The notes beneath the pieces are model-generated. The model ran no database searches and was not told the DNA's origin. It saw nothing but the letters and a program-made list of their open reading frames with translations. Positions 1 through 7,103 of a stretch of DNA of 20,371 nucleotides are shown here, piece by piece. Source of the stretch: Erysipelotrichaceae bacterium (GTDB taxonomy: Bacteria > Bacillota_I > Bacilli_A > Erysipelotrichales > Erysipelotrichaceae). The stretch lies in contig JAEDOA010000015.1 of NCBI GenBank assembly GCA_016302195.1, positions 1-20,371 on the forward strand, in the 5' to 3' direction. Numbering within the stretch: position 1 is the stretch's first letter; every line of letters starts with the position of its first letter. The translations under genes were made by a program, and so were the position numbers.

Positions 1-19
1 TAAAATGAATGTATTAATC

Positions 20-49
20 AAAAAAGGGAGCCTTTGAAGGTTCCCTTTT
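20..49. terminator. Bidirectional intrinsic terminator
   Basis: The arms AAAAGGGAGCCTT (22-34) and AAGGTTCCCTTTT (37-49) pair over 13 positions with one G-U wobble. The A-run at 20-25 gives a run of U residues on the minus strand, so the hairpin ends the minus-strand foldase operon. The T-run at 46-49 could also end a plus-strand gene lying before the window. Confidence 0.85.
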
Positions 50-52
50 CAA

Positions 53-946
53 TTAATCATTTGATAAGTATTCGCTATAGTTATTATCGATATATGTATA
101 TGTTAAGATATCGTATAATTGGAAGTTGTGATCTCTAAAATAGCTATTTTCAACTAGTGATGTGAAATCGGAATTGTTCTTTAATGAAGAGATAAAGTCT
201 TCCTTAAGTTGTTCTTTGTTGGTTACTGTTACTTGAACTACATAATAGCCAGTTTTATTGTTGTTAAGAATGATATCTGATAAAGCTGGTGAACTAACAC
301 TTTGAGCATATGCTAATACATTGTAGTCCAATGTGCTTTCAGTTGTGTATAAAGTCTCAGTACCGTAAGATGTCTTATCAGAATGCTCCTTGCTAACTTC
401 TTCAAAGCTTGCTCCAGATTTTAATAAATCTACTACTAATTGAGCTTCCTGTTTTGCTGCCTCTCCATCAGGATCATCTGTAGAATTTATTTCAATATAA
501 ATCATTTGAGCTTTAAATGGTTTGTATTGCTCATAAATACTATCAAGATTGGTGCTGATATATTTATCAATCAATTTATCACTTTTTACTGAATAGATAA
601 TTTGTTGTAGCAACTCTTCTTCGGTTTCAAAACCGTATGATTTCATTAATGAGGAAAGATCTCCCTCCATTTCAACCTTGATATCGGCTAATTGCTTTTC
701 TGCTTCTGCAATTATTTCATCAGTTGTTTCGATTTCTTGATCCAGGATGTATTTTGCAACTTGATTGATAACAGTTGCGCCCTTATCAGCTTCTAGCATT
801 TGATAATATAAATCAGAAGTAGTGATTTTATTATTGCCGAATTGAATTAGTACATCATTGTGAGAAACATTGGCTGTTTTGTTGCCGCAAGCCGATAATG
901 TTAAAGCAATTGCTAAGATAGAAATAATTAATGTTAACTTTTTCAT
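53..946 (-). CDS. prsA: PrsA-like foldase lipoprotein with degenerate parvulin domain
   Basis: Probable extracytoplasmic foldase of the PrsA/SurA type, which helps exported proteins fold at the outer face of the membrane. It has a lipoprotein signal peptide with lipobox LSAC, Cys20 being the predicted lipidated residue. A helical chaperone-like region (about 30-140) is followed by a parvulin-like segment (about 145-240) starting KAQMIYIEI and ending GYYVVQVT. The segment between is atypical: the GG-x-LG turn of parvulins is missing, so isomerase activity is doubtful and the protein may act only as a holdase. The 297 aa length is normal for PrsA. It is the second gene of a two-gene operon, three bases after the upstream gene's stop, with a GAGGAC ribosome binding site inside that gene's end. 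Confidence 0.8.
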   Translation of the reverse strand: MKKLTLIISILAIALTLSACGNKTANVSHNDVLIQFGNNKITTSDLYYQMLEADKGATVINQVAKYILDQEIETTDEIIAEAEKQLADIKVEMEGDLSSLMKSYGFETEEELLQQIIYSVKSDKLIDKYISTNLDSIYEQYKPFKAQMIYIEINSTDDPDGEAAKQEAQLVVDLLKSGASFEEVSKEHSDKTSYGTETLYTTESTLDYNVLAYAQSVSSPALSDIILNNNKTGYYVVQVTVTNKEQLKEDFISSLKNNSDFTSLVENSYFRDHNFQLYDILTYTYIDNNYSEYLSND

Positions 947-949
947 ATA

Positions 950-1930
950 CTAGTCCTCACTTTCAACATTTAACTGTTCCATGATGTAATCTTTGATTTC
1001 ATCATTAGCAAATGTAACATTTGCATCTTTAGCATATTTCCAGATAATTTCATTACTTAAATTTTCATTTGCTGAAAGAATTGTCGAAATGAAATTTGCA
1101 TCAGTTTTGTAATCGTCGTATTTAGTTGAATCGCACTTAATTAAGAAGTAGCCATAGTTTTCATCGAAAATCCAGTCAGATACTTCGTTTTCCTCAAGCT
1201 GTAATGCTGTTTGCAAGAAGGCATCAACTAATGAAGAGTTGACATCAACATAACCTAATACTCCACCAGTAGAAGCTGTTGAATCATCTTCTGAGTATTT
1301 TTTGGCGAATTCAGCAAATGTATCAACATTGAACTCACTTGACCAGGCATCTTTAGCTGCTTGTAAACGAGATAAATCATTATCCGTTGGATTATTTGGG
1401 TCTTCCATCTTGATTAAGCAGTAAGATACTACTCTTGGCTTGTTTTTTTCAACAAATTCATCAGTTACAAAATCTGATACATGCTCTTCAATATAAGTTG
1501 AATATAGCTTTTCAGATTTTATTGAATATTCAACATATTCAGTAAAGGTATTATAACCATAATATTGTTTTGCCAATTGGTTAAGATATTCGATACCATA
1601 ACCATAATAAGTTTGATAATAACTTACTGTTTGTGAAACAGAAGAATTGATTTGATCTTTCATTTCTGAAGTGACTTCTACATTACTGTCAATTACGCCC
1701 TTATAGAAAGCTAAAAATAATTGATTTTTACCATATGTCTTATACATCGTGTCATATAAATCATCGGCAGTAAATACCACATCATCGACTGTAGCAACAA
1801 CATCTTTTCCGTTTACTGTCTTAGCTGGTAAGTTATCTTTATTCTGATCATAAGCGTAGTAGATAGATATTGAGACAAAGAACAATGCTATTACTGCGAC
1901 AAACCAGTTTTCTTTTAAAAATTTCTTCAT
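950..1930 (-). CDS. Membrane-anchored parvulin-type peptidylprolyl isomerase
   Basis: Predicted extracytoplasmic peptidyl-prolyl cis-trans isomerase, PrsA-like. A single N-terminal membrane segment (about residues 9-27, WFVAVIALFFVSISIYYAY) anchors it; there is no lipobox cysteine. A SurA_N-like helical region rich in Tyr precedes a parvulin domain (about 165-275) with the recognisable elements RVVSYCLIKM, SEDDSTASTGGVLGYVD and NYGYFLIKCD, so unlike its partner it keeps the GG-x-LG motif. I chose the ATG at 1930 because GGAGG lies five bases before it; an in-frame ATG at 1942 would sit on that ribosome binding site. This gives 326 aa. It is the first gene of the tandem foldase operon, transcribed divergently from thrS. 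Confidence 0.8.
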   Translation of the reverse strand: MKKFLKENWFVAVIALFFVSISIYYAYDQNKDNLPAKTVNGKDVVATVDDVVFTADDLYDTMYKTYGKNQLFLAFYKGVIDSNVEVTSEMKDQINSSVSQTVSYYQTYYGYGIEYLNQLAKQYYGYNTFTEYVEYSIKSEKLYSTYIEEHVSDFVTDEFVEKNKPRVVSYCLIKMEDPNNPTDNDLSRLQAAKDAWSSEFNVDTFAEFAKKYSEDDSTASTGGVLGYVDVNSSLVDAFLQTALQLEENEVSDWIFDENYGYFLIKCDSTKYDDYKTDANFISTILSANENLSNEIIWKYAKDANVTFANDEIKDYIMEQLNVESED

Positions 1931-1959
1931 GAAAACCTCCATAATTTTTACCGCTATTT

Positions 1960-1988
1960 ATTATAAGATATTTAATCTTGTAATTCAA
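1960..1988 (-). promoter_or_regulatory. SigA-type promoter of the foldase operon
   Basis: On the minus strand, TTGAAT (1983-1988) and TATAAT (1960-1965) are separated by 17 bases. The start of transcription would fall near 1953, about 20 bases before the chosen start codon. Confidence 0.7.
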
Positions 1989-2006
1989 ATATAAGGGGCA
2001 ATAACA

Positions 2007-2036
2007 TTGACAAATATTGTTTGTTTGTGCAAAAAT
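2007..2036 (+). promoter_or_regulatory. Probable promoter of the thrS T-box transcript
   Basis: A perfect TTGACA -35 box lies at 2007-2012. The -10 box is unclear; AAAAAT at 2031-2036 (18-base spacer) is the best-spaced candidate but a poor match. Confidence 0.45.
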
Positions 2037-2043
2037 ATATGAA

Positions 2044-2249
2044 ATGCAATGACCAGGACAACAGTTTGTTTCTTGAGGCAACACAGAGAGGGTATAGTTG
2101 GTGAGAATTACCTTTGATAAAGACAAACTTACTACCTGCAAGCTGAACTCGAAAGAGAAATCCGGATGGTGTACGTTATAAACTATAAGAAGTAAATAAG
2201 GTGGTACCACGTCAAGCCAACGTCCTTTGTCAAGGGCGTTTTTATTTTT
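2044..2249 (+). promoter_or_regulatory. T-box leader (tRNA-Thr-sensing riboswitch) of thrS
   Basis: Cis-acting RNA that reads tRNA-Thr charging and controls transcription of thrS and the gene behind it. The conserved T-box AAGGTGGTACCACG is at 2198-2211; its UGGU (2202-2205) can pair with an uncharged ACCA tRNA end. Stem I shows the AGAGAG element (2085-2090) and the distal loop TTGGTGAGA. Helices CAGG/CCTG (2054-2057/2135-2138) and AGTTTGT/ACAAACT (2063-2069/2123-2129) enclose a loop containing ACT followed by A (2131-2134), the best specifier candidate: the Thr codon ACU plus the usual purine. The terminator is ACGTCCTT/AAGGGCGT (from 2220) followed by a T-rich tract. CGTCCTT can instead pair with the T-box to form the antiterminator. 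The family is certain; the specifier assignment is my manual fold. Confidence 0.93.
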
Positions 2250-2268
2250 GAAAAAGGAGGAAGAGATT

Positions 2269-4002
2269 ATGGTTAACATCAAAGAAAATGAACAATTAAG
2301 CATATTAAATCACTCATGTGCTCATTTGTTAGCTCAAGCTGTAAAGCATTTATATCCCAATGCCAAGTTTTGGGTAGGACCTGTTATAAGCGAAGGGTTC
2401 TATTATGATATGGATATTGATGGAGCAACTATAACAGAAGAGGACTTGGGGAAAATCGAAAAAGAGATGAAAAAGATTTCCAAGGATGGCAAAAGAATTG
2501 TCAGACACGAGATTTCAAAACAGGAAGCATTAGAAATGTTTAAGGATGATCCTTATAAATTGGATTTGATTAATAACATGGATGAAAGTGATACGGTTAT
2601 TTCCTGTTATTCTCAGGGTGATTTTACTGATTTATGTCGTGGACCACACGTTGAATCGGTTAAGCAGATTAAGTTCTTTAAATTATTAAAGGTTTCAGGG
2701 GCTTATTTTAAGGGTGACAGTAAAAATAAGATGCTTCAAAGAATTTATGGCATTTGTTTTGAAACACAACAGGATTTGGATGATTATCTCAATATGATTG
2801 AAGAAGCCAAAAAACGTGATCATCGTAAACTAGGTAGAGAAATGGAATTGTTCATGTTATCGGATTATGGTCCTGGTTTACCTTTCTGGTTACCAAATGG
2901 TTATACTTTAAGAAGAACATTAGAAGATTTCTGGTTGGATATTCATCGCAAAAATAACTATTTGCCTATTAATACACCAATCATGCTAAATCGTCAATTA
3001 TGGGAAACAAGCGGACATTGGGATCATTATAAGGATGATATGTTTACTATTGATGTTGAAGAAGGAACATATGCGATTAAGCCAATGAACTGTCCAGGAG
3101 CAATCCTTGTTTATAACAATTCTTTACACTCTTACAAGGAATTGCCATTGAGATATGCCGAATTGGGTAATGTTCACCGTTATGAAGCTTCAGGAGCATT
3201 AAATGGCTTATTTAGAGTAAGAGGATTTACTCAGGATGACGCTCATATTATGTTAGCAGAAAGTCAGATTGGAGAAGAGATTGGCAGAATTTTAAAACTG
3301 TATGATCAGATTTATTCTATTTTCGGTTTGGATTATTCGATTGAATTGTCAACTAGACCTGATAACTATATTGGAGAAATTGAGGTTTGGAACCAGGCTG
3401 AAAAGGATTTGGAAAACGCCTGCCTTGCTAGTGGACATAGCTTTAAAATTAATCCAGGTGATGGAGCATTCTATGGACCAAAATTGGATTTCAAACTGAC
3501 AGATTCGTTATCAAGAGTATGGCAGTGTGGTACAGTTCAGTTAGATATGCAACTGCCTTCAAGATTTAATTGTGTATATATAGCTGAAGATGGTTCAAAG
3601 AAAACACCAGTTATGATTCATAGAGCTTGCTTTGGTTCGCTTGAAAGATTTATTGGTATTATTTTAGAGAATTATGGTGGAAACTTCCCATTATGGTTAG
3701 CACCAGTACAGTTTGTTACAATTCCAGTAAATCCAAATGTTCACAACGATTATGCGCAACAATTAACTGATAAGCTTGCTGCTGTTGGCTTTAGAATTCA
3801 AAATGATAATCGTAATGAGAAACTTGGCTATCGACTAAGAGAAGCTCAGATTAAAAAGGTTCCTGTTCAAATTATTGTGGGAGATAATGAGGTTAACAAT
3901 TCATTAGTAACATTTAGAAGACATGGCAGTAAGGATAGCGAAACTGTAAGTGTTGATAAATTTATTGAAATGATGCAAAATGAAATAGCACAAAAAAAGT
4001 AG
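2269..4002 (+). CDS. thrS: Threonine-tRNA ligase lacking the TGS domain
   Basis: Cytoplasmic class II aminoacyl-tRNA synthetase that charges tRNA-Thr and edits Ser-tRNA-Thr. The editing domain (about 8-185) keeps H15-x3-H19 and C123-x3-H127. The catalytic core (about 195-475) contains the motif 2 region and the zinc ligands C275 (in MNCPGA), H326 (in DDAH) and H451 (in IHRACFGSLERF). The anticodon-binding domain (about 480-577) includes YRLREAQIKKVPVQIIVGD. The ATG at 2269 follows AAGGAGG by a normal spacing; an in-frame TTG at 2227 lies inside the leader terminator and is unlikely. The 577 aa protein begins directly at the editing domain, about 60 residues shorter at the N terminus than Bacillus subtilis ThrS, so the usual TGS domain is absent. 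It is preceded by a T-box and shares its transcript with an M18 aminopeptidase. Confidence 0.97.
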   Translation: MVNIKENEQLSILNHSCAHLLAQAVKHLYPNAKFWVGPVISEGFYYDMDIDGATITEEDLGKIEKEMKKISKDGKRIVRHEISKQEALEMFKDDPYKLDLINNMDESDTVISCYSQGDFTDLCRGPHVESVKQIKFFKLLKVSGAYFKGDSKNKMLQRIYGICFETQQDLDDYLNMIEEAKKRDHRKLGREMELFMLSDYGPGLPFWLPNGYTLRRTLEDFWLDIHRKNNYLPINTPIMLNRQLWETSGHWDHYKDDMFTIDVEEGTYAIKPMNCPGAILVYNNSLHSYKELPLRYAELGNVHRYEASGALNGLFRVRGFTQDDAHIMLAESQIGEEIGRILKLYDQIYSIFGLDYSIELSTRPDNYIGEIEVWNQAEKDLENACLASGHSFKINPGDGAFYGPKLDFKLTDSLSRVWQCGTVQLDMQLPSRFNCVYIAEDGSKKTPVMIHRACFGSLERFIGIILENYGGNFPLWLAPVQFVTIPVNPNVHNDYAQQLTDKLAAVGFRIQNDNRNEKLGYRLREAQIKKVPVQIIVGDNEVNNSLVTFRRHGSKDSETVSVDKFIEMMQNEIAQKK

Positions 4003-4019
4003 GAGGAATATAAGTAAAT

Positions 4020-5387
4020 ATGGCTAATGCTTGGAAAAAATACAGCGACACAAAGGTAGTTTTTGATTTTACTGAAGGATATAAGGATTTTATTTCAACA
4101 TGTAAAACAGAAAGAGAATGTGTTAGAAAATCAATTGAAATCGCTAAAGCTCATGGCTTTAAAGACATCAATTACTACATTGATGGAAAAATCAAATTAA
4201 AACCAAATGATAAGGTTTACTACGATAATATGGGTAAATCGCTGGCATTGTTTATCATCGGTTCAGAACCAATTGAAAAGGGTATGACTATTTTAGGCGC
4301 TCATGTTGATTCTCCAAGACTTGACTTAAAACAGCATCCTTTATATGAAGATAAGGAAATTGCTTTGCTGGATACTCATTATTATGGCGGTATTAAGCCA
4401 TATCAATGGGTTACTTTACCAATGGCTTTACATGGTGTTGTATGTAAGAAAGATGGAACAAAGGTAGAAGTAGTTATTGGCGAAGATGATAATGACCCTG
4501 TTGTTGGTATTTCTGATTTGTTAATTCACTTAGCAAAAGATCAAATGGGTAAAAAAGGATCTAATGTTGTTGAAGGTGAAGATTTAAATGTTACTGTAGG
4601 TTCATTACCTTTATCTTCAGAAGAAAAAGAGGCAGTTAAGGCAAATGTCTTAAAATTATTAAAGGACAAATATGATATTGAAGATGATGACTTCATTTCC
4701 AGTGAAATCGAAGTTGTTCCTTCAGGAAAAGCTAGAGATTATGGTTTAGATAGAAGTATGGTTATGGGCTATGGTCAGGATGATAGAGTTTGTGCTTATA
4801 CTTCACTAATGGCCATGTTTGAGGTTGACAATCCAGCAAAAACTCTTGCTTGCCTGCTTGTTGATAAGGAAGAAATCGGCTCAGTTGGAGCAACAGGAAT
4901 GCATTCTAAGTTCTTTGAAAATATTGTTGCTGAACTAATTTGGCTTAAAGAAGGATATAATGATATCAAGTTGAGAAGAGCTCTAACAAATTCAAAGATG
5001 TTGAGCTCAGATGTTAGTGCTGCTTATGATCCAAACTATCCATCAGTAAATGAAATGAAGAATACTGCTTTCTTTGGAAATGGATTAGTTATCAATAAAT
5101 ACACAGGTTCTCGCGGCAAGAGCGGTTCAAACGATGCTAATGCAGAATATATTGCTGAAATAAGAAATGCATTCGATAAACACGAGGTTAGCTGGCAAAC
5201 TAGTGAACTTGGCAGAGTTGATCAGGGTGGCGGTGGCACAATCGCCTACATCATGGCAAATTATGGCATGGATGTTATCGACTCAGGAGTAGCTGTACAG
5301 AATATGCATGCACCTTGGGAAGTTACAAGCAAGGTGGATATTTTCGAAGCTAAGCAGGGTTACGTTGCTTTCTTAAAAGAAATGTAA
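4020..5387 (+). CDS. M18-family zinc aminopeptidase
   Basis: Predicted cytoplasmic dinuclear-zinc aminopeptidase of family M18 (aspartyl aminopeptidase/aminopeptidase I), which releases N-terminal residues from peptides. Expected metal-site motifs are present: H95 and D97 in GAHVDSPRLD, the GYGQDDRVCAY region near residue 255 (bridging Asp), the DKEEIGSVGATG region near 285 (catalytic and metal Glu), and a C-terminal His in NMHAPWEV. The length of 455 aa is full for the family. AGGAGG at 4002-4007 overlaps the thrS stop codon, and only 17 bases separate the genes with no terminator between them. The gene should therefore be co-transcribed with thrS and fall under the threonine T-box. Substrate preference cannot be read from the sequence. 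Confidence 0.92.
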   Translation: MANAWKKYSDTKVVFDFTEGYKDFISTCKTERECVRKSIEIAKAHGFKDINYYIDGKIKLKPNDKVYYDNMGKSLALFIIGSEPIEKGMTILGAHVDSPRLDLKQHPLYEDKEIALLDTHYYGGIKPYQWVTLPMALHGVVCKKDGTKVEVVIGEDDNDPVVGISDLLIHLAKDQMGKKGSNVVEGEDLNVTVGSLPLSSEEKEAVKANVLKLLKDKYDIEDDDFISSEIEVVPSGKARDYGLDRSMVMGYGQDDRVCAYTSLMAMFEVDNPAKTLACLLVDKEEIGSVGATGMHSKFFENIVAELIWLKEGYNDIKLRRALTNSKMLSSDVSAAYDPNYPSVNEMKNTAFFGNGLVINKYTGSRGKSGSNDANAEYIAEIRNAFDKHEVSWQTSELGRVDQGGGGTIAYIMANYGMDVIDSGVAVQNMHAPWEVTSKVDIFEAKQGYVAFLKEM

Positions 5388-5397
5388 TTTACTAGGT

Positions 5398-5447
5398 AAA
5401 GAAGTGCAATAACAGTATATTTGACTGGTTATTGTACTTCTTTTTTT
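5398..5447 (+). terminator. Intrinsic terminator of thrS-aminopeptidase operon
   Basis: AAAGAAGTGCAATAAC (5398-5413) pairs with GTTATTGTACTTCTTT (5428-5443) with one wobble, followed by a T-run. The stem is long and the loop is 14 bases. Confidence 0.9.
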
Positions 5448-5455
5448 GTTATAAT
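5447..5455 (+). promoter_or_regulatory. Extended -10 promoter overlapping a terminator
   Basis: TGTTATAAT fits the extended -10 form TG-n-TATAAT. No good -35 box lies 16-18 bases upstream; a TTGACT at 5421-5426 is too far, with a 23-base spacer. The element starts in the T-run of the previous terminator, so the next gene is a compact separate unit. Confidence 0.65.
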
Positions 5456-5493
5456 GAAGCCAACAAAAAAACAAGTAAAATAGGAGGTTTAAC

Positions 5494-6888
5494 GTGAAGG
5501 CTTGGGAATTGGAAAGAAGTGTAATATTAAATGAAGTTCCTTGTTACAATGCTAATGATAATGAGGTTATTTGGGAAGAAAATGCATCTGCACCAGAAAT
5601 AGCGCAAGATAATTTAAGCAGGATGTATTGGCATTCACAGGTTCCTGGTTCAAGAGCTAAGGAATCAATTTGTTTAGCTGCAATTCAAGCAACTGAAAAC
5701 AAAGGAATGGTTGTTGAAGGAGCAATGGATTTAATTGAAAAGGGCTATAAGGCATATGATGAAAATGATATGGTTTTGCTTCATAAGCTGACATATCAGG
5801 TATTTAGAGCATGTGACAATGCTACAAAAGACGAAAATAGTCCATACTGGAACCAGACTTTCTATGAAGATTTTAATCAGTATAGTAGTGCAGTAAGTTT
5901 TCCGGTCAAGCAGTTAATCCAGTTTGACGATCATTTTTATGATCAGCAATATGCCGGCTGGCTTGCTCAAATAATCGGTGGTGCTTATGGAACCTGTATA
6001 GAGGGCTATACTGGCAAGAATATAAGAGAAAAATATGGCGAAGTTGATAAATATATCCGCAAACCGAATACATATAATGATGACATTACATATGAGTTGG
6101 CTCTGCTTTTAGCTTATAATCAAAATGGAAAGAACACCACAGCAATTGATATTGCCCAAGAATGGATAAGCAGAATCCCAACTGGCTGGTCAGCAGAAGA
6201 CTTTGCCTTAAGAAATTTAAAGGCGGGAATAATGCCACCTGAAAGCGGAAAATTCCATAATCCGTTTAATGAATGGATTGGAGCGCAAATGAGAGGGGCT
6301 ATTTGCGGACAGATATATCCTGCAAATGCCTATATGGCAGCAAAATGTGCTTTTATGGATGGCTCAATATCTCATTATCACAATGGAATTATTGGCGAAG
6401 TGTTTAATGCAGTTCTTGTTTCAATGGCATTTGTCGAAAAAGATGTCAATAAGCTATTGCAGATGGCTATTGATGCTACTCCAGAGAATAGTGAATATGG
6501 AAGAGTAGTACGCTATGCTTATCGTCAATGCTTGGAAAATGATGATTATATTAAGGCCTGGGATAATTGCGAAGAGAAATATCAAAGATATAATTGGATA
6601 CATGCTTATCCAAATGCGGCAGCTCAAATAATTGCTTTATATTATGGCCAGGGACAGTTTACGAAAACATTAGCAATTTGTGGTGGTTGTGGTCAAGATG
6701 TGGATTGCAATGCTGCTCAGATTGCGACTGTTTTAGGAGTATGCAATGGTTCTAACAGTATTGATGAGTATTGGAAAACTCCTATTGGTGATAAATTAGA
6801 TACATATGTTAGAGGCTTGAAACAAATGAGCATCAAACAACTTGCCCAACTGACTGTTGATACCGCCAAGAAAATATACGAGTATTAA
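5494..6888 (+). CDS. ADP-ribosylglycohydrolase-family protein
   Basis: Member of the ADP-ribosylglycohydrolase (ARH/DraG, COG1397) fold, enzymes that cleave N- or O-glycosidic bonds to ADP-ribose or related ribosides using dimetal-bound acidic residues. Signature elements occur in order: GGAYGTCIEG (E170), the DDxT motif NDDITYEL (D196, D197), a helix with DGSISHYHNGIIGE (about 289-302), and GCGQDVDCNAAQ (D402, D404, about 398-408). An N-terminal extension of about 150 residues, mostly helical in character, precedes the catalytic region and is not part of the minimal fold. Start: GTG at 5494, six bases after AGGAGG. It has its own extended -10 promoter and terminator, and a nucleoside ABC transporter operon follows immediately. 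That context makes salvage or breakdown of a ribosyl compound more plausible than reversal of protein ADP-ribosylation, but the substrate is unknown. Confidence 0.82.
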   Translation: MKAWELERSVILNEVPCYNANDNEVIWEENASAPEIAQDNLSRMYWHSQVPGSRAKESICLAAIQATENKGMVVEGAMDLIEKGYKAYDENDMVLLHKLTYQVFRACDNATKDENSPYWNQTFYEDFNQYSSAVSFPVKQLIQFDDHFYDQQYAGWLAQIIGGAYGTCIEGYTGKNIREKYGEVDKYIRKPNTYNDDITYELALLLAYNQNGKNTTAIDIAQEWISRIPTGWSAEDFALRNLKAGIMPPESGKFHNPFNEWIGAQMRGAICGQIYPANAYMAAKCAFMDGSISHYHNGIIGEVFNAVLVSMAFVEKDVNKLLQMAIDATPENSEYGRVVRYAYRQCLENDDYIKAWDNCEEKYQRYNWIHAYPNAAAQIIALYYGQGQFTKTLAICGGCGQDVDCNAAQIATVLGVCNGSNSIDEYWKTPIGDKLDTYVRGLKQMSIKQLAQLTVDTAKKIYEY

Positions 6889-6901
6889 TAAAAAATTATT
6901 A

Positions 6902-6952
6902 TAAAGACGACTTTTACTAGCGATATGACAACTGGTATTATCGTCTTTTTTT
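6902..6952 (+). terminator. Intrinsic terminator after the glycohydrolase gene
   Basis: AAAGACGA (6904-6911 region) pairs with TCGTCTTT near 6941-6948, extended by TACTAG/CTGGTA closer to the loop, and followed by a run of T. Confidence 0.85.
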
Positions 6953-7009
6953 ATTAAATGATATAGGTATATCTCATTAACGGAATTAGTTGATTTTAAA
7001 AATCAGCAA

Positions 7010-7055
7010 TGAAAACACTTACATTTTTAAAAAAATAATATTGTAAGTGCTATCA
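7010..7055 (+). promoter_or_regulatory. Two cre-like operators at the transporter promoter
   Basis: TGAAAACACTTACA (7010-7023) and TGTAAGTGCTATCA (7042-7055) each fit the CcpA cre consensus TGWAANCGNTNWCA at every fixed position but one, the miss falling in the central CG in both. They start 32 bases apart, about three helical turns. The second covers the -35 box and spacer, a repressing position. The halves CACTTACA and TGTAAGTG also form an 8-bp inverted repeat. The binding protein could be CcpA or another LacI-family regulator; none is encoded in the window. Confidence 0.55.
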
Positions 7056-7069
7056 TTTTGAATTATAAT
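7041..7069 (+). promoter_or_regulatory. SigA-type promoter of the nucleoside transporter operon
   Basis: TTGTAA (7041-7046) and a perfect TATAAT (7064-7069) are separated by 17 bases. Transcription should start near 7076, giving a short leader before the start codon at 7104. Confidence 0.8.
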
Positions 7070-7103
7070 ATGGTTAGAAGTTTTAACAAGAAGGAGAAAA
7101 AAT

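Noticed and set aside
2227..2268. Upstream TTG start for thrS
   Set aside because: It is inside the T-box terminator hairpin and has no ribosome binding site; the ATG at 2269 has AAGGAGG.
1848..2303. Minus-strand open frame of about 150 codons
   Set aside because: It lies across the foldase promoter and the T-box leader antisense to thrS, has no family resemblance, and is explained by the RNA structure on the other strand.
5421..5455. TTGACT as -35 partner of the TATAAT at 5450
   Set aside because: The spacer would be 23 bases, too long for SigA; the extended -10 motif explains the promoter better.
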